Shown: positions 1 to 9,861 of the stretch, in pieces
How positions within the stretch are numbered: the stretch's first letter is position 1
How the letters are laid out: every line of letters begins with the position of its first letter
DNA from: Corallococcus sicarius
GTDB taxonomy: Bacteria > Myxococcota > Myxococcia > Myxococcales > Myxococcaceae
Direction of reading: 5' to 3'
NCBI RefSeq assembly: GCF_003611735.1
Contig: NZ_RAWG01000021.1
Span: 1 to 54,655, forward strand
Length of the DNA stretch: 54,655 nt
Notes under the pieces: model-generated
What the model was told of the DNA's origin: nothing
Databases searched by the model: none
Seen by the model: only the letters and a program-made list of their open reading frames with translations
Position numbers and translations under genes: made by a program

Positions 1-1
1 G

Positions 2-1078
2 GCGCTGCGGCTGAGCGAGCAGGAGCCGTACACGTGGATCAACCTGGGCGTGGCGTACCGCAAGCGGGCGGACGCGGCGAACGCGCCCGACGCGGCGGGG
101 GACCTGCGCAAGGCGAACAGCGCGCTCAACCGCGCCCTGTCCCTCAACCCGGACAACTTCAGCGCGTGCTTCAACGGCGCGGAGGTGGCCGAGCAGCTCG
201 CGCGCGCCCACCACGTCCGGGGCGAGGACGTGAGCGTGGACCTGGAGCGGGCCCTGGCGCTGTACCGGCAGGGGCTGGCCCTCAACGCGAAGCAGCCCGC
301 GCTGCACAACGCCCTGGGCTCCGCGCTGTTCTGGCAGGCGGAGCTGCGCGCGGAAGAAGGCGGCGACACGGACGCGCTGCTGGCGCAGGCGAAAGCGTCC
401 TTCGAACAGGCCCGCACGCTGGCGCCCACGCAGGGCTTCGCCTTCAACAACCTGGGCGAGTGGGAGGTGTTCCGCGCCGAGCTCCAGCTCGCGAAGGGGC
501 AGGACCCCAGCGCCGCGCTGCGCGCCGCGGTGGAGCACTACGCGCAGGCACTGCAATGGCTGCCGGACGACGCGGACTTCCTCGCGAACCTGGGCAAGGC
601 GTGGGTGCACCAGGCGACGTGGACGCTGTCGCGGGGGAAGGACCCTGGCCAGGACCTGTCGCGGGCGGAAGCGGCATTGAACCGGGCGCGCCAGCTCAAC
701 CCGCGCCTGGGCAATGCGTGGCGCTACCTGGCGGAGGCCGGGAGCGTGCGGGCCCGCTGGATGGCGCGTGGCCACGGCGCGGCGGCAGGCGACTTCACGC
801 GCGCGGCGCAGGCCTTCGAGGAGGCGCTCCAGAGGGATTCGAGGCTGGAGTACCGGCTCGCGGCGGCGGACTTCCACGGCGCGTGGGCCCGGTGGCGGCA
901 GGGCGAAGGCGAGGACGCGACGGCCGGGGTGACGCGCGGGCTGGAGCTGGTGGAGGCGGTGGTGGCGGCCCGTCCCCGGTGGGCACGGGCGCGCGCGGTG
1001 CGGGAGGAGCTGTTGCGACTTCGCGCCGGACCGCGCGCTCCGGTGCTGGAGCGCGCGGCCGAGGCACAGGGGCCCTGA
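2..1078 (+). CDS. TPR-repeat protein, 3' part only (5' end outside window)
   Basis: The reading frame is open from the first bases of the window, so the protein is truncated on the left; 358 residues are visible. The sequence is a run of helical, Ala/Leu-rich repeats with TPR signatures, for example W-x-N-L-G-V-A-Y, L-x-N-A-L-G and F-N-N-L-G-E, each about 34-45 residues apart and with charged inserts between repeats. TPR domains are protein-protein interaction scaffolds. In myxobacteria such a region is often the C-terminal tail of a Ser/Thr protein kinase; that is an inference, since no kinase domain is inside the window. It converges on the minus-strand gene that ends 16 bases downstream. 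A GTG at 50 could be taken as a start, but the in-frame codons before it still code TPR-like sequence (Y-T-W-I-N-L-G), which argues for a partial gene. Confidence 0.8.
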   Translation, partial: ALRLSEQEPYTWINLGVAYRKRADAANAPDAAGDLRKANSALNRALSLNPDNFSACFNGAEVAEQLARAHHVRGEDVSVDLERALALYRQGLALNAKQPALHNALGSALFWQAELRAEEGGDTDALLAQAKASFEQARTLAPTQGFAFNNLGEWEVFRAELQLAKGQDPSAALRAAVEHYAQALQWLPDDADFLANLGKAWVHQATWTLSRGKDPGQDLSRAEAALNRARQLNPRLGNAWRYLAEAGSVRARWMARGHGAAAGDFTRAAQAFEEALQRDSRLEYRLAAADFHGAWARWRQGEGEDATAGVTRGLELVEAVVAARPRWARARAVREELLRLRAGPRAPVLERAAEAQGP

Positions 1079-1094
1079 AGGGGGCCCCGCGGGA

Positions 1095-1451
1095 CTACCG
1101 GCGTTCCGGCGGGTCGCTCGTCACGTCGATGCCGCCGTTCTTGCGGTCATGCTCTCCCGGTCCGACCTTGCGCTCCTTCGGGTCGCCGGTGATGACCACG
1201 TCGAAGGGGTAGGGCCGCTTCTCCGCCGAGTTGGAGACGGTCAGCGGCGCCGTCGCGGCGATGGTGCCGCCGCCCAACTGGTACGGGCCCGACGTGGTGA
1301 GGCAGCTCCCGTGGGTGAACGTCACGGTGGCGTTGAAAGCGATGGGGAGGCTGCCCATGGAGAAGACCACCGTGTCCCCATGCTTCACTTCGGGGCCGGG
1401 GTCGTAGCTGACGGGGGTCGTGGAAAGGTCGACGGTGATGTTGTTGGGCAT
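1095..1451 (-). CDS. hypothetical small protein, predicted beta-rich
   Basis: A 118-residue protein beginning MPNNITVDLSTT. I do not recognise the family. It is rich in Thr, Val and Pro and looks all-beta: segments such as DTVVFSMGSLPIAFNATVTF resemble a small Ig-like or cupredoxin-like sandwich, and the central part has one Cys (HGSCLTTSG). There is no signal peptide. The ATG at 1451 is chosen because a G-rich ribosome-binding sequence (GGGGGG) lies just upstream; a GTG eight codons earlier (1475) is the alternative. The C-terminus is strongly charged (KERKVGPGEHDRKNGG). It stands alone between the convergent TPR gene and the sigma54 activator, which is transcribed in the same direction and ends downstream of 1589. 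Confidence 0.6.
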   Translation of the reverse strand: MPNNITVDLSTTPVSYDPGPEVKHGDTVVFSMGSLPIAFNATVTFTHGSCLTTSGPYQLGGGTIAATAPLTVSNSAEKRPYPFDVVITGDPKERKVGPGEHDRKNGGIDVTSDPPERR

Positions 1452-1589
1452 AGGCCCCCCAGCATTGCAGCCCACGTACCAGCGCGCAGGCTTTTGCGGC
1501 CACGCTCGGAAGATTCCAGTCGGAGTCCCCCTGTCGCGGAGGCCCGGACACGTCCGTGGCGTGTCACGGCCCGCGCCTGACGTGTCAGC

Positions 1590-3230
<1,641 letters not shown>

Positions 3231-3258
3231 GGACCTCCGGGGAAGCCTACAACGGGCC

Positions 3259-3277
3259 GGCCGGTACTGGACCGGCC
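3259..3277. promoter_or_regulatory. 19-bp operator-like dyad upstream of the sigma54 activator
   Basis: Perfect 7-bp inverted repeat with a 5-base spacer: GGCCGGT-ACTGG-ACCGGCC. It sits in the 247-bp divergent region between the sigma54 activator (minus) and the HAD phosphatase (plus), close to the activator start. A dimeric regulator site, possibly autoregulatory, is an inference; in DNA this GC-rich chance dyads of this size also occur. The rest of the divergent region shows no clear promoter hexamers. Confidence 0.35.
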
Positions 3278-3477
3278 AGGCAGGCCCCGCGACCCCCACT
3301 TCACTCGGAACAGCGCTTTTCAGGGGGGGTGCCCGTGGGCCATCCGCCCGGCTGCCCGCACGCCGGGCGTCTCCCGTGGGGGCGAATGCCGCGCCCCGGG
3401 CCTGCCCCGTGAATAGGGTTGAAGTACCTGCCGTGTGAAACTTTGCCGTGTGGATCTTCGAGAAAGCGCGAGCCTCC

Positions 3478-4191
3478 ATGTCTTCATCGACCTCGAACAT
3501 CGCTCCCTTCGACGCCGTCCTCTTCGACCTGGACGGCGTGGTCATCGACACGACCGAGCTGCACTACCGCGTCTGGGAGGCGTTCGCCCGGGAGCGGGGC
3601 TACGTGCCCACGCGGGAGGAGCTGCTCGCCACCAACGGGCGGCGGGCGGGGGAGACGCTGCGCGCGTGGTTCGGCGCGCTGCTGAGCGACGAGGAGGTGG
3701 AGGCGCTGACGTACGACCGGGAGATGGCCTTCCACCGGGTGCTCGTGAGCGAGCCGGTGTCCGCCGTCCCGGGCGTGGGCGCCTACCTGCGCTCCCTGCG
3801 GGAGGCCGGCGTGCCCTGGGCGCTGGGTACGAGCGCGCTGGCGGACAACGCGGAGCTGGCCCTGGAGCGCGTGGGGCTGGAGGACCTGTTCCCCGTGCGC
3901 GTGACGTCCACGGATGTCGTCCAGGGCAAGCCGCACCCGGAGGTGTACCTGAAGGCGGCCTCCGCGCTGGGCGTGGCGCCGTCGGGGTGCGTGGTGTTCG
4001 AGGACGCGGTGGCGGGCCTGAGGGCCGCGCGGGCCGCGGGCGCGGCGTGTGTCGCCGTCGCCACCTCGTTCCCGCACGACGTCCTGGTGCGCGAACAGCC
4101 GGACTGGCTGGTGAAGGACTTCCGGGACCTGCCCGCCGCGCTGCGCCCCGGAAGCCCGGGCTTCACGGCGCCGACGGCACCTCACCCGTGA
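3478..4191 (+). CDS. HAD-superfamily phosphatase / beta-phosphoglucomutase-like hydrolase
   Basis: A 237-residue haloacid dehalogenase-fold enzyme. Motif I is FDLDGVVID with nucleophile Asp17 and acid/base Asp19. A four-helix cap follows (residues about 25-85). Motif II is the Thr/Ser pair in ALGTSALADN, motif III the Lys in GKPHPEVYLKAA and motif IV the acidic pair in VVFEDAVAGLRAA. The spacing and the GKPHPE signature fit the subfamily of beta-phosphoglucomutases, phosphoglycolate phosphatases and sugar-phosphate phosphatases; the substrate cannot be read off. The ATG at 3478 places motif I at the family's usual position; a GTG ten codons upstream (3448) is possible. The 3' end overlaps the tail of the convergent lipoprotein gene by 29 bases. 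Confidence 0.88.
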   Translation: MSSSTSNIAPFDAVLFDLDGVVIDTTELHYRVWEAFARERGYVPTREELLATNGRRAGETLRAWFGALLSDEEVEALTYDREMAFHRVLVSEPVSAVPGVGAYLRSLREAGVPWALGTSALADNAELALERVGLEDLFPVRVTSTDVVQGKPHPEVYLKAASALGVAPSGCVVFEDAVAGLRAARAAGAACVAVATSFPHDVLVREQPDWLVKDFRDLPAALRPGSPGFTAPTAPHP

Positions 4192-4927
4192 GCACGCAGA
4201 TGAGCGTGTCCGGGTCGCACTTCACGGGGAACAGCGGGTTGATGCCGGAGCCGCGCAGCCGTCCGGCGTCCAGGTCCGCGTAGGGGTCGCACCGCGTCTC
4301 GTCCAGCCCGGCGTCCGCGCCCCGGCACGACACCACCGGCCAGATGCCCTTCACGCTGTACTCGGCGGTGCAGCCGTTCTCCGTGTAGGTGAGGTCCGAC
4401 GTGAACTGCGTGCCTGGAATCTCCGGCGTGTTGTAGATGCGCAGGTTGCTCCACGTGTAGCCGAAGTCCTGCGCGGGCAGCACGCCGCCGTCGGGCGCGG
4501 TGGCTTCGGGCACCACCAGCCGCGTGGGCGACAGCTCCTGCACCGTGCAGAAGTGGTCCTCCGCCGGCGTCTCCGACGTGAAGGGCCCCACCGCCGTGGC
4601 CGTGTCCGCGGCCCCCGCCGGAAGCCGCTTCGCGAAGTCCCTCAACAACTGGCCCAGCCGCGTGCTGCGCACGCCCACCGTGTCGGGGGCCTCCGGGGCC
4701 TGGCTGAAGTACTTCTGCAGGCCGAGGGCCTCCGGCTTGAGCCGGGCGCAGGCCCGGTCCGGGTTCTGTCCCTGCTTGAGCTGGTACGTCGTGGCGAACG
4801 AGCCGGTGGAGTTGTCCGACACGGCGCGCGCCACCACGCACACGGGCTCCGGTTCGCTGCCACACGCCCCGGCGGTGACGACCGCGGCCGCCAGGCCTCC
4901 ACTGATTGCCATCCATCGAAGTTTCAT
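4163..4927 (-). CDS. lipoprotein paired with the Oar-like receptor
   Basis: A 254-residue predicted lipoprotein: a short basic N-terminus, hydrophobic stretch and lipobox ending TAGAC with Cys22 as the acylation site. The mature part has several cysteines (for example HFCTVQE, NGCTAEY, VVSCRG, RCDPYAD, KCDPDTLIC) consistent with disulfides in the periplasm or on the cell surface. I do not recognise a catalytic domain. The gene begins 30 bases after the TonB-dependent receptor stops and is probably in the same transcript, so it may be an accessory subunit of that receptor, as SusD-like lipoproteins are for SusC; sequence similarity to SusD is not evident. GAGGA precedes the ATG. Its 3' end overlaps the convergent HAD gene. 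Confidence 0.75.
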   Translation of the reverse strand: MKLRWMAISGGLAAAVVTAGACGSEPEPVCVVARAVSDNSTGSFATTYQLKQGQNPDRACARLKPEALGLQKYFSQAPEAPDTVGVRSTRLGQLLRDFAKRLPAGAADTATAVGPFTSETPAEDHFCTVQELSPTRLVVPEATAPDGGVLPAQDFGYTWSNLRIYNTPEIPGTQFTSDLTYTENGCTAEYSVKGIWPVVSCRGADAGLDETRCDPYADLDAGRLRGSGINPLFPVKCDPDTLICVLTGEVPSAP

Positions 4928-4957
4928 CGTGGGTGTCCTCTGGGTGCGGGCCGGGGC

Positions 4958-7900
4958 CTAGAAGCTCAGCTTCGCGCCCAGACGGATGGCGCGCGGTGCC
5001 TGGTAGGCGATGGGCCGCTTGAAGTTGGGGTTGATTTCCTGCTGGGTGATGCGCTCGTTCGTGGTCGTGGAGATGACCTTGCAGTCCTTGCTGAGTGCAT
5101 CCAGGCACGCGCTCAGGTTGGCCGGCGTTCCGCCCTGCTCGATGGCGAACACGCGCGAGGTGGTGAAGGTCTGGTCCACTTCCGTGTACTGCTGGAAGTT
5201 GAAGAGGTTGAAGACGTCCAGCGACACCGTGAGCACGGAGTCCTTCACCAGCCGCTGGTTGAGGCCCACGTGGCCGTCCACGCCGTGCACCCAGGGCAGC
5301 CGGCCGGCGCTGCCGCGCGGCAGGATGAACGTCTCCGAACCGCTGCGGCGCGGGTTGGCGCCCAGGTAGTTGATGGGGGCGCCCGAGCGCGCCCGGTAGT
5401 TGCCGCCCACGTTGACGCTGGTGCGCGGCCCGATGACGAACTCCTTCGCGCCAAACGCCTTGAAGGAGTGCGTGCGGTCGCCGGGGAGCTGGCCCTCGCG
5501 GTTGACGGTGAGCGTCAGCAGGTCGAAGTCGCGCGTGAGGTTGGGGGACAGCTGCCCGGTGTCCGCGCGGAACAGGCCGGAGTAGTTCCCGCGCAGGTTG
5601 GACCAGGTGTAGCTGGCCTGGGCGAGCCACCCGTCGGTGAAGGCCCGCTGGAAGTAGACGTTCACCGCGTCGTACTCGCGCTTCGCCAGCGGGAAGTCCT
5701 CCGAGTAGCCCTTGCCCGGGTTGCCCAGGAAGAAGGTGCTGCCGTCGTCGCGGCTCATGTCCTCGATGACGTCGTTGAGGTAGCGCCGGGTGTACGTGAC
5801 GCCCACGCGGCTCGCGACCAGCAATTCATACTCGCCGCCCAGCACGAACTCGTCCGCGGACTGGGCGCGAATCTTGGGGTCCACCGGCACGCGATCACCG
5901 CCCTGCGCGTCCCAGAGCTGGTTGGGGCTCTCGCGGCTGCCAATGGCCCGGCGGTTTGCCTCCAGGTCGCATTCGGTGAGCAGCGAGCCCTCGCGCGACG
6001 GGGTGCACGGGGGCGTGTTGTAGGTCGCGGACAGGAGCTGCTGCTGCGGGAAGGACAGGTCCGCCATGTCCAGGGGGACGTTCTCGAAGAAGCGCGCGTA
6101 GTTGGCGAACAGCTTGGCGCGGCCCGCCTGCGTCGGGTCGTAGATGACGCCCAGGCGCGGGGACCACTGGTTGGGCAGGTGCAGGCCGACTTCGCCGTCC
6201 AGGCCGTACAGCGTCTGCACGTCGTAGCGCAGGCCCGCGTTGATGGTGACCTTGTCGAGCACGGACCAGCTGTCCTGGATGAAGCCGCCCACGGTGGTGG
6301 ACGTGGAGGTGCCCTCCTTGCTCGCGAGGAACACCGGCCGGTCCGGGGCCTCCAGGTAGCCGTACTGGTTGGGGCTGGTGAAGCAGTCGCCGCCGGTGCA
6401 CTCCTGCAGGGGCGCGAGGCCGGTGCGCGCGCGGTTGTTGTAGAAGCTCATGCGCTCGATGTCCGCGCCGACCTTGAAGATGTGGTGCCCCAGGGCCTCC
6501 AGCAGGTAGGTGCCCATCACCTTGCCCTGCACGCGGTCCAGGCGCTGGATGCTGATGGTGCCGGGGCCGCCGGTCGTATACGCGGTGACGGGGCAGCGCA
6601 GGGCCTGCTCGGCGGGCGTGGTGCCGCAGGCATCGGCGTTCGGCAGGGTCTCGAACTCGTTGATGGTGTGGGGGCCGGGGTTGCGGTTGCGGCGCCACAG
6701 GACGTTGGAGCGCGCGGACAGGCCCTCCCCGGAGCTCAGGCCGGAGCCGTCCGAGGGGAGGGTGGAGTCGGCCTGGTGGTGCCAGCCGAGCGTCGCGTCC
6801 ACGAGCAGCTTCTTCTCGAAGAAGGACGAGGACTGCTTCGCCACCAGGTCCAGCGCGCTGTTCTCACGCCGCGTGGCGATGGCCTCATAGGCGCCCTGCA
6901 CGAAGCCGGTGCAGGACAGGCTGGAGCACACCTCCGGCTCGCCGTCGTCGCTGAAGGCGTACTTGTTGGTGCCACCGGAGGAGCGTGGCGTGCCGAAGAC
7001 GGAGACCGCGAGGCTGTGGTCGGGGTTGAAGTTGTAGGTGAGCTTGCCCAGGTACTGCAGGCTGCGCTCGTCGGCGAAGCGGCTCACCTGGGTGCCCTCG
7101 ATGGGCGTCGCCCGGGAGAAGCCGGTGGTGAGGTCCTTGCGGCGCGCGCCCACGGCGGAGCAGCCGTTGTCGTCCTTCTCCGTGCAGATTTCGAAGGTGG
7201 ACAGCTGGCGGTCCACCTGGATGCGATTGAAGGACGGCGCGACGCCCACGTAGAACCAGAGCTTGTCCTGGAGGATGGGGCCGCCCAGGTCGAAGCCGAA
7301 GTCGCCCAGGTTGTGGGCGCTGCCCTGCGCGGAGATGACGCTGCCCTCGCGGAGCACCTCGCGGCCGGAGGTCTGCAGGGCGCCGGGCGCCATGTTGGCG
7401 AACACGGAGCCGTGGAACTCGTTGGAGCCGGACTTGGTGAGGACGTTGAGCACGCCGCCGGTGGAGCGGCCGTACTCGGGCATGTAGCCGCCGGTGATGA
7501 TGTTGACCTCCTTGACGAACTCCACCGACAGGGGCGTGCCCAGCGTGCCCACGCCCGGGTCGTTCACGGACAGGCCGTCCACGACGTACTGGCTCTCCGG
7601 GGAGGAGCTGCCGCTGATGCTCACGCCGTAGCGGTCCTCGGTGGCGCCGGGGGCCAGCTCCGCCAGGCCTTCAAACGAGCGGGACGCGGAGCCCTTGGTG
7701 CCGGGGCGGATGACGGCGATGTTGCGGATGAAGTCCTGGTCCACGGTGACGCCCGCGGCGCTGGAGCCCACGTCCACGCTGGGCGGCGTGCCCACCACTT
7801 CCACGTTGATGTTCATCGCGTCCGGCACCAGCTCCGCGTTGAAGCGGATGGTGCGGTCGTTGCGCAGCAGGATGTCCGTGCGCGTGAAGGGGTGGAAGCC

Positions 7901-8158
7901 CTGGCCTTCCATGCGCAGCGTGTACGTGCCGGGCGGCAGCTGGGGGATGCGGTACAGACCGCTCTTGTCGGTGACGACCGTGCGCTCACCCTGCAACTGG
8001 GGCGAGGTGGCGGTGACGACGACATCCTCCAGCGGGCGCTTGTCTTCAGCGCTCTGGAGCGTCCCGGTGATGACCGAGTTGCCCTGGGCCATGGCCCCGG
8101 TTCCCCACAACAGCGCCGCGAGCCACAGCCCACGGATGACACGGTGACGTCTGGACAC
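4958..8158 (-). CDS. Oar-like TonB-dependent outer-membrane receptor
   Basis: A 1066-residue outer-membrane protein. After a signal peptide (ALLWGTGAMAQ) comes a carboxypeptidase-regulatory-like Ig fold (about 25-110; SGLYRIPQLPPGTYTLRM), then a plug domain (about 120-260) with ESQYVVDGLSVND and a STGGVLNVLTKSGSNEFHG segment, then a long beta-barrel with alternating aromatic strands ending in KLSF, the usual C-terminal Phe. This is the layout of Myxococcus Oar, implicated in development and protease export, and of large TonB-dependent transporters generally. The GTG at 8158 is chosen because GGGAGGGG lies at the right distance; an upstream GTG/ATG would extend the N-terminus by ten residues. 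Cargo is unknown. The downstream lipoprotein is probably co-transcribed. Confidence 0.92.
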   Translation of the reverse strand: MSRRHRVIRGLWLAALLWGTGAMAQGNSVITGTLQSAEDKRPLEDVVVTATSPQLQGERTVVTDKSGLYRIPQLPPGTYTLRMEGQGFHPFTRTDILLRNDRTIRFNAELVPDAMNINVEVVGTPPSVDVGSSAAGVTVDQDFIRNIAVIRPGTKGSASRSFEGLAELAPGATEDRYGVSISGSSSPESQYVVDGLSVNDPGVGTLGTPLSVEFVKEVNIITGGYMPEYGRSTGGVLNVLTKSGSNEFHGSVFANMAPGALQTSGREVLREGSVISAQGSAHNLGDFGFDLGGPILQDKLWFYVGVAPSFNRIQVDRQLSTFEICTEKDDNGCSAVGARRKDLTTGFSRATPIEGTQVSRFADERSLQYLGKLTYNFNPDHSLAVSVFGTPRSSGGTNKYAFSDDGEPEVCSSLSCTGFVQGAYEAIATRRENSALDLVAKQSSSFFEKKLLVDATLGWHHQADSTLPSDGSGLSSGEGLSARSNVLWRRNRNPGPHTINEFETLPNADACGTTPAEQALRCPVTAYTTGGPGTISIQRLDRVQGKVMGTYLLEALGHHIFKVGADIERMSFYNNRARTGLAPLQECTGGDCFTSPNQYGYLEAPDRPVFLASKEGTSTSTTVGGFIQDSWSVLDKVTINAGLRYDVQTLYGLDGEVGLHLPNQWSPRLGVIYDPTQAGRAKLFANYARFFENVPLDMADLSFPQQQLLSATYNTPPCTPSREGSLLTECDLEANRRAIGSRESPNQLWDAQGGDRVPVDPKIRAQSADEFVLGGEYELLVASRVGVTYTRRYLNDVIEDMSRDDGSTFFLGNPGKGYSEDFPLAKREYDAVNVYFQRAFTDGWLAQASYTWSNLRGNYSGLFRADTGQLSPNLTRDFDLLTLTVNREGQLPGDRTHSFKAFGAKEFVIGPRTSVNVGGNYRARSGAPINYLGANPRRSGSETFILPRGSAGRLPWVHGVDGHVGLNQRLVKDSVLTVSLDVFNLFNFQQYTEVDQTFTTSRVFAIEQGGTPANLSACLDALSKDCKVISTTTNERITQQEINPNFKRPIAYQAPRAIRLGAKLSF

Positions 8159-8361
8159 GAGATGCCCCTCCCGGCGAAGGCGGCGCACTTTGTCGCAAAA
8201 CCTGAGAAATCCACCAGCTACAATCAGTCAGCCTTCTCTGTTAGTTCGGAGAAGTCCCGACCCACTGCGTCGAACGGGTGGACGGGGCCCGCTTCCAGGA
8301 ACTGGAAGTTTGGGGGGAGCGGGTTGAAGGTTTCGGACACCTATCCAAGGAGCACGCACTC

Positions 8362-8712
8362 ATGGCGATCTTCGTGACGACGACGGACCCGCAGGGCTTG
8401 ATTGACGGAATCAAGGGCGCGGTGGATTCCAAGAAGGTGGCGGGCTGGCGCTACGACGCCGAGGGCGACGTGACGGCCGCGGCGGCGCCGCTGGAGAACC
8501 AGGCCTGGTTCCGCCCCACGACGGTGCCGGGGGCTGGCGTGGTGTTCACCATCATCGCGGTGAAGGGCAAGGCCATCACGACGGAGGCCTACGCCGCGTA
8601 CCACGGGCGCTTCCTGGAGACGCTGCTCACGCACTTCGCGCCGAAGTTCACGACGGCCAGCGTCACCGCGATGGCGGAGTCGCGCGTGGGCGACGTCGTC
8701 AAGGACGGCTGA
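8362..8712 (+). CDS. hypothetical 116-residue protein
   Basis: A small soluble protein starting MAIFVTTTDPQG, preceded by AAGGAGC. I do not recognise the family. It reads as mixed alpha/beta: an N-terminal segment (DPQGLIDGIKGAVDSKKVAG), a central pair of strands (WRYDAEGDVTAAA, GVVFTIIAVKGKAI) and a C-terminal helix around GRFLETLLTHFAP. No signal peptide, Cys or membrane segment. It diverges from the Oar-like receptor with 203 bp between the starts; the receptor-proximal half of that spacer is relatively AT-rich and probably carries the promoters. Confidence 0.65.
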   Translation: MAIFVTTTDPQGLIDGIKGAVDSKKVAGWRYDAEGDVTAAAAPLENQAWFRPTTVPGAGVVFTIIAVKGKAITTEAYAAYHGRFLETLLTHFAPKFTTASVTAMAESRVGDVVKDG

Positions 8713-8774
8713 GAAGCTCCCGCGTGCGGGGGCCCGTGATGTTGGAAGCGGGCCTCCGTCGCACCTCTGGGCTG

Positions 8775-9353
8775 TCAGGCAACGTTCTCGGGTTCGGAAG
8801 AGAAGAGGGCGTGGAAGAGCGTGGTGCGGGGGGGCTCCATGAAGTGGACGTAGAGGGGCACGGGAGTCTGGGCGATTTCGAGGGGAAGTGCGGTGGCCCC
8901 GTAGTTCGCCTCGATGCGCTGGGCGACGACCTCGGCGATGTCCCGCAGTTCCAGCGGTGCAGGACCCAGGAACGCCTTGGCGCCACGGAATTGCTTGCCC
9001 AGGAACTCCCGTCGGACGCAGTACACCGTGTAGACGGGAGCCAGGATGCTGAGGTAGCCGACGACCACCCAACAAATCTGGGGACGTTGTAGAGCCTTCT
9101 CTCGCGGAGGATAGACGAGCGCGCCGTAACAGCCATTTACCGGCGCCGTACCATCCCCGATGGAGTAGCCGGGAAGTTCCTTCCTGAGATCCCCGAGCAG
9201 GGCCCACCAGCGGTCGATCTCCTTGAGCTTCTCATTCCAGAGTGCTTCGAGCCGGTCGAACTCAGGGCTGTGGTCAAGCCGGAAGTCGTAGAGCTTGTCT
9301 TCGCGCCAGTAACGCCGCGCGATGGCGAGCAACTCTTCGGCGGAGGGTGTCAT
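8775..9353 (-). CDS. hypothetical cytosolic protein, possible immunity partner
   Basis: A 192-residue protein with no signal peptide, starting MTPSAEELLAIARRYW. It is aromatic-rich with several Trp and Tyr (DRWWALLGDL, QICWVVVGYLS, PVYTVYCVRREF). The start ATG overlaps the stop codon of the upstream lipoprotein gene (ATGA), so the two are translationally coupled. The order lipoprotein first, soluble partner second is that of Sit toxin/immunity loci in myxobacteria and of other polymorphic toxin pairs; this role is inferred from layout only, and I cannot match a named immunity family with certainty. By eye, codon use here has more A/T-ending codons than the flanking genes, which fits an accessory origin. 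Confidence 0.6.
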   Translation of the reverse strand: MTPSAEELLAIARRYWREDKLYDFRLDHSPEFDRLEALWNEKLKEIDRWWALLGDLRKELPGYSIGDGTAPVNGCYGALVYPPREKALQRPQICWVVVGYLSILAPVYTVYCVRREFLGKQFRGAKAFLGPAPLELRDIAEVVAQRIEANYGATALPLEIAQTPVPLYVHFMEPPRTTLFHALFSSEPENVA

Positions 9354-9829
9354 GGCTGCTGGAACCTGGGCTCGACGGGAGTGGTCCCGCTTCGGCACGT
9401 CTTGCTCACTCGTGAGCCGATGATGGCCTTGGAGAGCGCAAGCGTGAAGGTGTTCCTGAAGTCCTCACAGGCAAGGCCCAATGCAGTCACAGGTGTGGCT
9501 GCACTGAACACCGTCTGGGCCGCCAGGTTCGCGCAATCCGCTGAGATGCGTTGGGCAAGTGGCACGGGAATCGGCCCTATGTCTCCGTTCTCAATGGGCA
9601 TTCCGATGCCAAGCTCGCACAGGAAGACCTCACCGGTATCGCGCCGGAGTGGCACCCGGACGCAGGCAGCCTGCCAACCGCCAGCTCCAGGTTCGGTCTT
9701 CTCCACCACGGTGACGAACCGGAAGTGGCGCGGCTGGAGGCTGCCCTCCACCACCGTGCCCGTCCCTGTCGCACACCCTGTCATCCAGCACAGCAACCCC
9801 AGGCCTACCGCCCGTACCGTCGCGTCCAT
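9350..9829 (-). CDS. small lipoprotein, possible toxin-like partner
   Basis: A 159-residue predicted lipoprotein: basic/hydrophobic N-terminus with lipobox WMTGC and Cys19. The mature part (VVEGSLQPRHFRFVTVVEKT and on) contains cysteines in AACVRVPL, FLCELGIG, ADCANLAAQ, LACEDF and KTCRSG, probably disulfide-bonded. No enzymatic motif is recognised. A GGGGGGAA sequence precedes the ATG. It overlaps the next gene by four bases. In Myxococcus, SitA toxins are lipoproteins passed between cells by outer-membrane exchange and are followed directly by their immunity gene; this pair has the same order, but at 159 residues it is short for a SitA protein, so it could equally be an unrelated envelope lipoprotein. 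Confidence 0.6.
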   Translation of the reverse strand: MDATVRAVGLGLLCWMTGCATGTGTVVEGSLQPRHFRFVTVVEKTEPGAGGWQAACVRVPLRRDTGEVFLCELGIGMPIENGDIGPIPVPLAQRISADCANLAAQTVFSAATPVTALGLACEDFRNTFTLALSKAIIGSRVSKTCRSGTTPVEPRFQQP

Positions 9830-9861
9830 GGCTTCCCCCCCGGGAAGCCACCCACGACACC

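Noticed and set aside
4553..8377. A very long open frame on the plus strand opposite the Oar-like receptor
   Set aside because: Its translation is low-complexity (Arg/Gly/Ala/Val/His-rich) and lies antisense to a convincing receptor gene. High third-position GC leaves stop-free frames on the opposite strand.
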